A DNA stretch of 15,782 bases from positions 1-15,782 of the forward strand of contig JAEWGI010000036.1 of the NCBI GenBank assembly GCA_023388355.1, in the 5' to 3' direction. Both the position numbers and the translations under genes were made by a program. A model generated the notes under the pieces. It was not told the DNA's origin, made no database searches, and saw only the letters and a list, made by a program, of their open reading frames with translations. The stretch is from Pseudomonadota bacterium. Lineage in GTDB: Bacteria > Pseudomonadota > Gammaproteobacteria > Xanthomonadales > Xanthomonadaceae. How positions within the stretch are numbered: position 1 is the stretch's first letter; each line of letters opens with the position of its first letter. Positions 14,360 to 15,782 of this stretch are shown here, one piece after another.

Positions 14360-15782
14360 ATGAACCACGTCTATCGCATCGTCTTCAATCGCGCGCTGGG
14401 GCTGGTGCAGGTGGCCTCCGAACTCGCCGCGGGCCGCGGCGTCGGCGGCGCACGCGCCCGCGGGCCGCGTCCGGGACGGCGGAGCATGCTGGCGATCACC
14501 CTGGCGCTGGCCTCCGGCGGTGTGCTGGCGCAGGAACTGCCGACGGGCGCAAACGGGATCGTCGGCGCTGACGACCCGGTTACCGTTGGCGACGTGATGA
14601 CCATCAACCAGACCGCGGACCGTGCGCTGATCAACTGGGAGACCTTCGACATTGGCGCCGATGCCCTGGTCCAGTTCATCCAGGATGCCGACCAGATCGC
14701 GCTCAACCAGATCCTGGGCGGCGATCCCAGCCAGATCATGGGCGATCTCACCGCCGGCGGAACGATCTTCCTGATCAATCCCAACGGCATCGTGTTCGGG
14801 GCCGGGTCCACGGTGAACGTCGGCAGCCTGGTCGCCTCGACCCTGGCGCCGGCCGATGCGGAGGCCTTCGTCGAATTCGAGAACGGCGCCTACGTCAACA
14901 GCGAGTTCCAGTGGACCGCGGGCGGCGCCGGCGCCCTGATCGTCAACGAGGGCACGATCACCACGTCCGGCGGGCAGGTGGTCCTGCTCGGCGCGGGCGT
15001 GGAGAACGCCAATACGGGCGCGATCACCGTGGGCACGGGCCGGGCCAGCCTGCTGGCCGCGGGCAGCGCACGGATCGAGCTGGTGCCGGGCGGCCTGCAG
15101 GCGGTGGTGCCATTGACCGACGTGACCGATGCGCCGCTCGGCGCGGTCGGGATCGACAACGCCGGCACGATCAGCGCCGCGGGCGGCAAGATCGTGCTGA
15201 GCGGCGAGTTCGCCGAAGGACTGGCGGGGCTGGCGGTCAACACCAGCGGCAGCCTGGCCGCCACCGGCATCGGCGGCGATCCGGAAGCCTCGATCACCGT
15301 GGCGTCGACCGGCGCCGTGGTGGCGGGCGGCACCATCGATGCCGGCGCCGGCGGTGTCGCCATCGATGCCGGGGGCAACGTCGCCCTGGACGGGGCCATG
15401 GTCGCGGGCAGCCTGCAAGTCTCCAGCGGCGGCGGCGTGCAGCAGGGCGCCTCCGGCGCGCTGGAGGTGTCAGGAAACACCGGGGTGGAGGCGGAAGACG
15501 GCATCGCGCTGAACAGTGCGAACAACTTCTTCGAAGGCACCGTCACGCTCGACGGTGGCGTCGTTTCGATCCTCAACAACGACACGCTGTTCCTGGGCGC
15601 GGTGAACGTCGACAGCCTGACGGCGGATGCGGCCACCATCGTGCTGCAGGACGATGTCACCAGCTCCGGCAGCCAGACCTACGGCGCCGCCGTGGTGCTG
15701 GGCGATGACGTGAACCTGGACGCGGGCGGCAACGTGAGCTTCCTCTCGACGCTCGACGGCGCGCAGCAGCTGTCGATCGAGG
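14360..15782 (+). CDS. TPS exoprotein, filamentous-haemagglutinin-like TpsA, N-terminal part (3' end outside window)
   Basis: The frame is open for 474 codons to the window edge without a stop. Residues 1-24 (MNHVYRIVFNRALGLVQVAS...) match the extended signal peptide region (ESPR) of large TPS and autotransporter proteins. A second, ordinary signal segment follows (RRSMLAITLALASGGVLA) with probable cleavage after Ala57. Residues ~58-300 are the TPS (haemagglutination activity) domain: INWETFDIGADALVQFIQ, LNQILGGDPSQIMGDLTAGG, and NPNGIVFG at 140-147. This domain is the secretion signal read by TpsB. The rest is Gly/Ala/Val/Asp-rich beta-helix-type sequence (repeated NAGTI, GGNV, SGGG motifs) and has no Cys, as is usual for such fibres. 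Adhesin, haemolysin and contact-dependent toxin cannot be told apart without the C-terminus. The start has a GAGGA site 7 bases upstream. Confidence 0.92.
   Translation, partial: MNHVYRIVFNRALGLVQVASELAAGRGVGGARARGPRPGRRSMLAITLALASGGVLAQELPTGANGIVGADDPVTVGDVMTINQTADRALINWETFDIGADALVQFIQDADQIALNQILGGDPSQIMGDLTAGGTIFLINPNGIVFGAGSTVNVGSLVASTLAPADAEAFVEFENGAYVNSEFQWTAGGAGALIVNEGTITTSGGQVVLLGAGVENANTGAITVGTGRASLLAAGSARIELVPGGLQAVVPLTDVTDAPLGAVGIDNAGTISAAGGKIVLSGEFAEGLAGLAVNTSGSLAATGIGGDPEASITVASTGAVVAGGTIDAGAGGVAIDAGGNVALDGAMVAGSLQVSSGGGVQQGASGALEVSGNTGVEAEDGIALNSANNFFEGTVTLDGGVVSILNNDTLFLGAVNVDSLTADAATIVLQDDVTSSGSQTYGAAVVLGDDVNLDAGGNVSFLSTLDGAQQLSIE

Noticed and set aside
14360..15782. Calling tpsA a contact-dependent inhibition toxin (CdiA)
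   Set aside because: The visible part has only the ESPR, TPS domain and beta-helix repeats shared by adhesins, haemolysins and CdiA; the toxin tip and any immunity gene would lie beyond the window.

Overview
The window is a very G+C-rich proteobacterial segment; almost every third codon position is G or C. It holds the end of a type VI secretion system (T6SS) cluster and runs straight into a two-partner secretion (TPS) locus. All genes are on the + strand. The gene set (FHA protein, TssK, peptidoglycan-binding TssL, TssM, TagF, PppA, PpkA) and the signal-peptide style of the last gene fit a gammaproteobacterium of the Xanthomonadaceae/Lysobacteraceae type (Lysobacter, Luteimonas, Xanthomonas). 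That placement is inferred from gene content and composition, not from a marker gene.

Layout. 2-910 is the 3' part of an FHA-domain T6SS regulator (tagH); its FHA domain lies upstream of the window. A 169-base gap (911-1079) is the only intergenic stretch of note. Next come tssK (1080-2417, baseplate to membrane-complex adaptor), tssL (2422-3717, inner-membrane DotU protein with a fused OmpA-like domain) and tssM (3723-7244, IcmF). These are followed by the post-translational control genes tagF (7241-7927), pppA (7927-8661, PP2C phosphatase) and ppkA (8658-12239, Ser/Thr kinase with one predicted membrane segment and a C-terminal formylglycine-generating-enzyme-like domain). An unrecognised 103-residue protein with a C-terminal membrane segment follows (12236-12547). 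The window ends with a TPS outer-membrane transporter (12562-14349, tpsB) and the first 474 codons of its filamentous-haemagglutinin-like exoprotein (14360 to the edge, tpsA).

How the genes fit together. From tssK to tpsA no gap exceeds about 14 bases. Four consecutive junctions, from tssM through the small gene, overlap as ATGA or TGATG. The region therefore reads as one transcription unit in which kinase, phosphatase and repressor are translated in coupled fashion. In the known threonine-phosphorylation pathway PpkA phosphorylates a target, the FHA protein binds the phosphothreonine and promotes assembly, PppA reverses this, and TagF restrains it separately. Here the short motif (D/E)-D-A-T-x-V occurs in the disordered N-terminus of TssL (Thr13) and twice in the disordered N-terminus of PpkA (Thr77, Thr99). 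These are strong candidates for the phosphothreonines read by the FHA protein.

Most unusual points: the TPS pair joined without a break to the T6SS control genes through an uncharacterised small membrane protein; the periplasm-facing FGE-like domain of PpkA, which keeps only one of the two catalytic cysteines of true FGE; and the shared DAT motif in TssL and PpkA.
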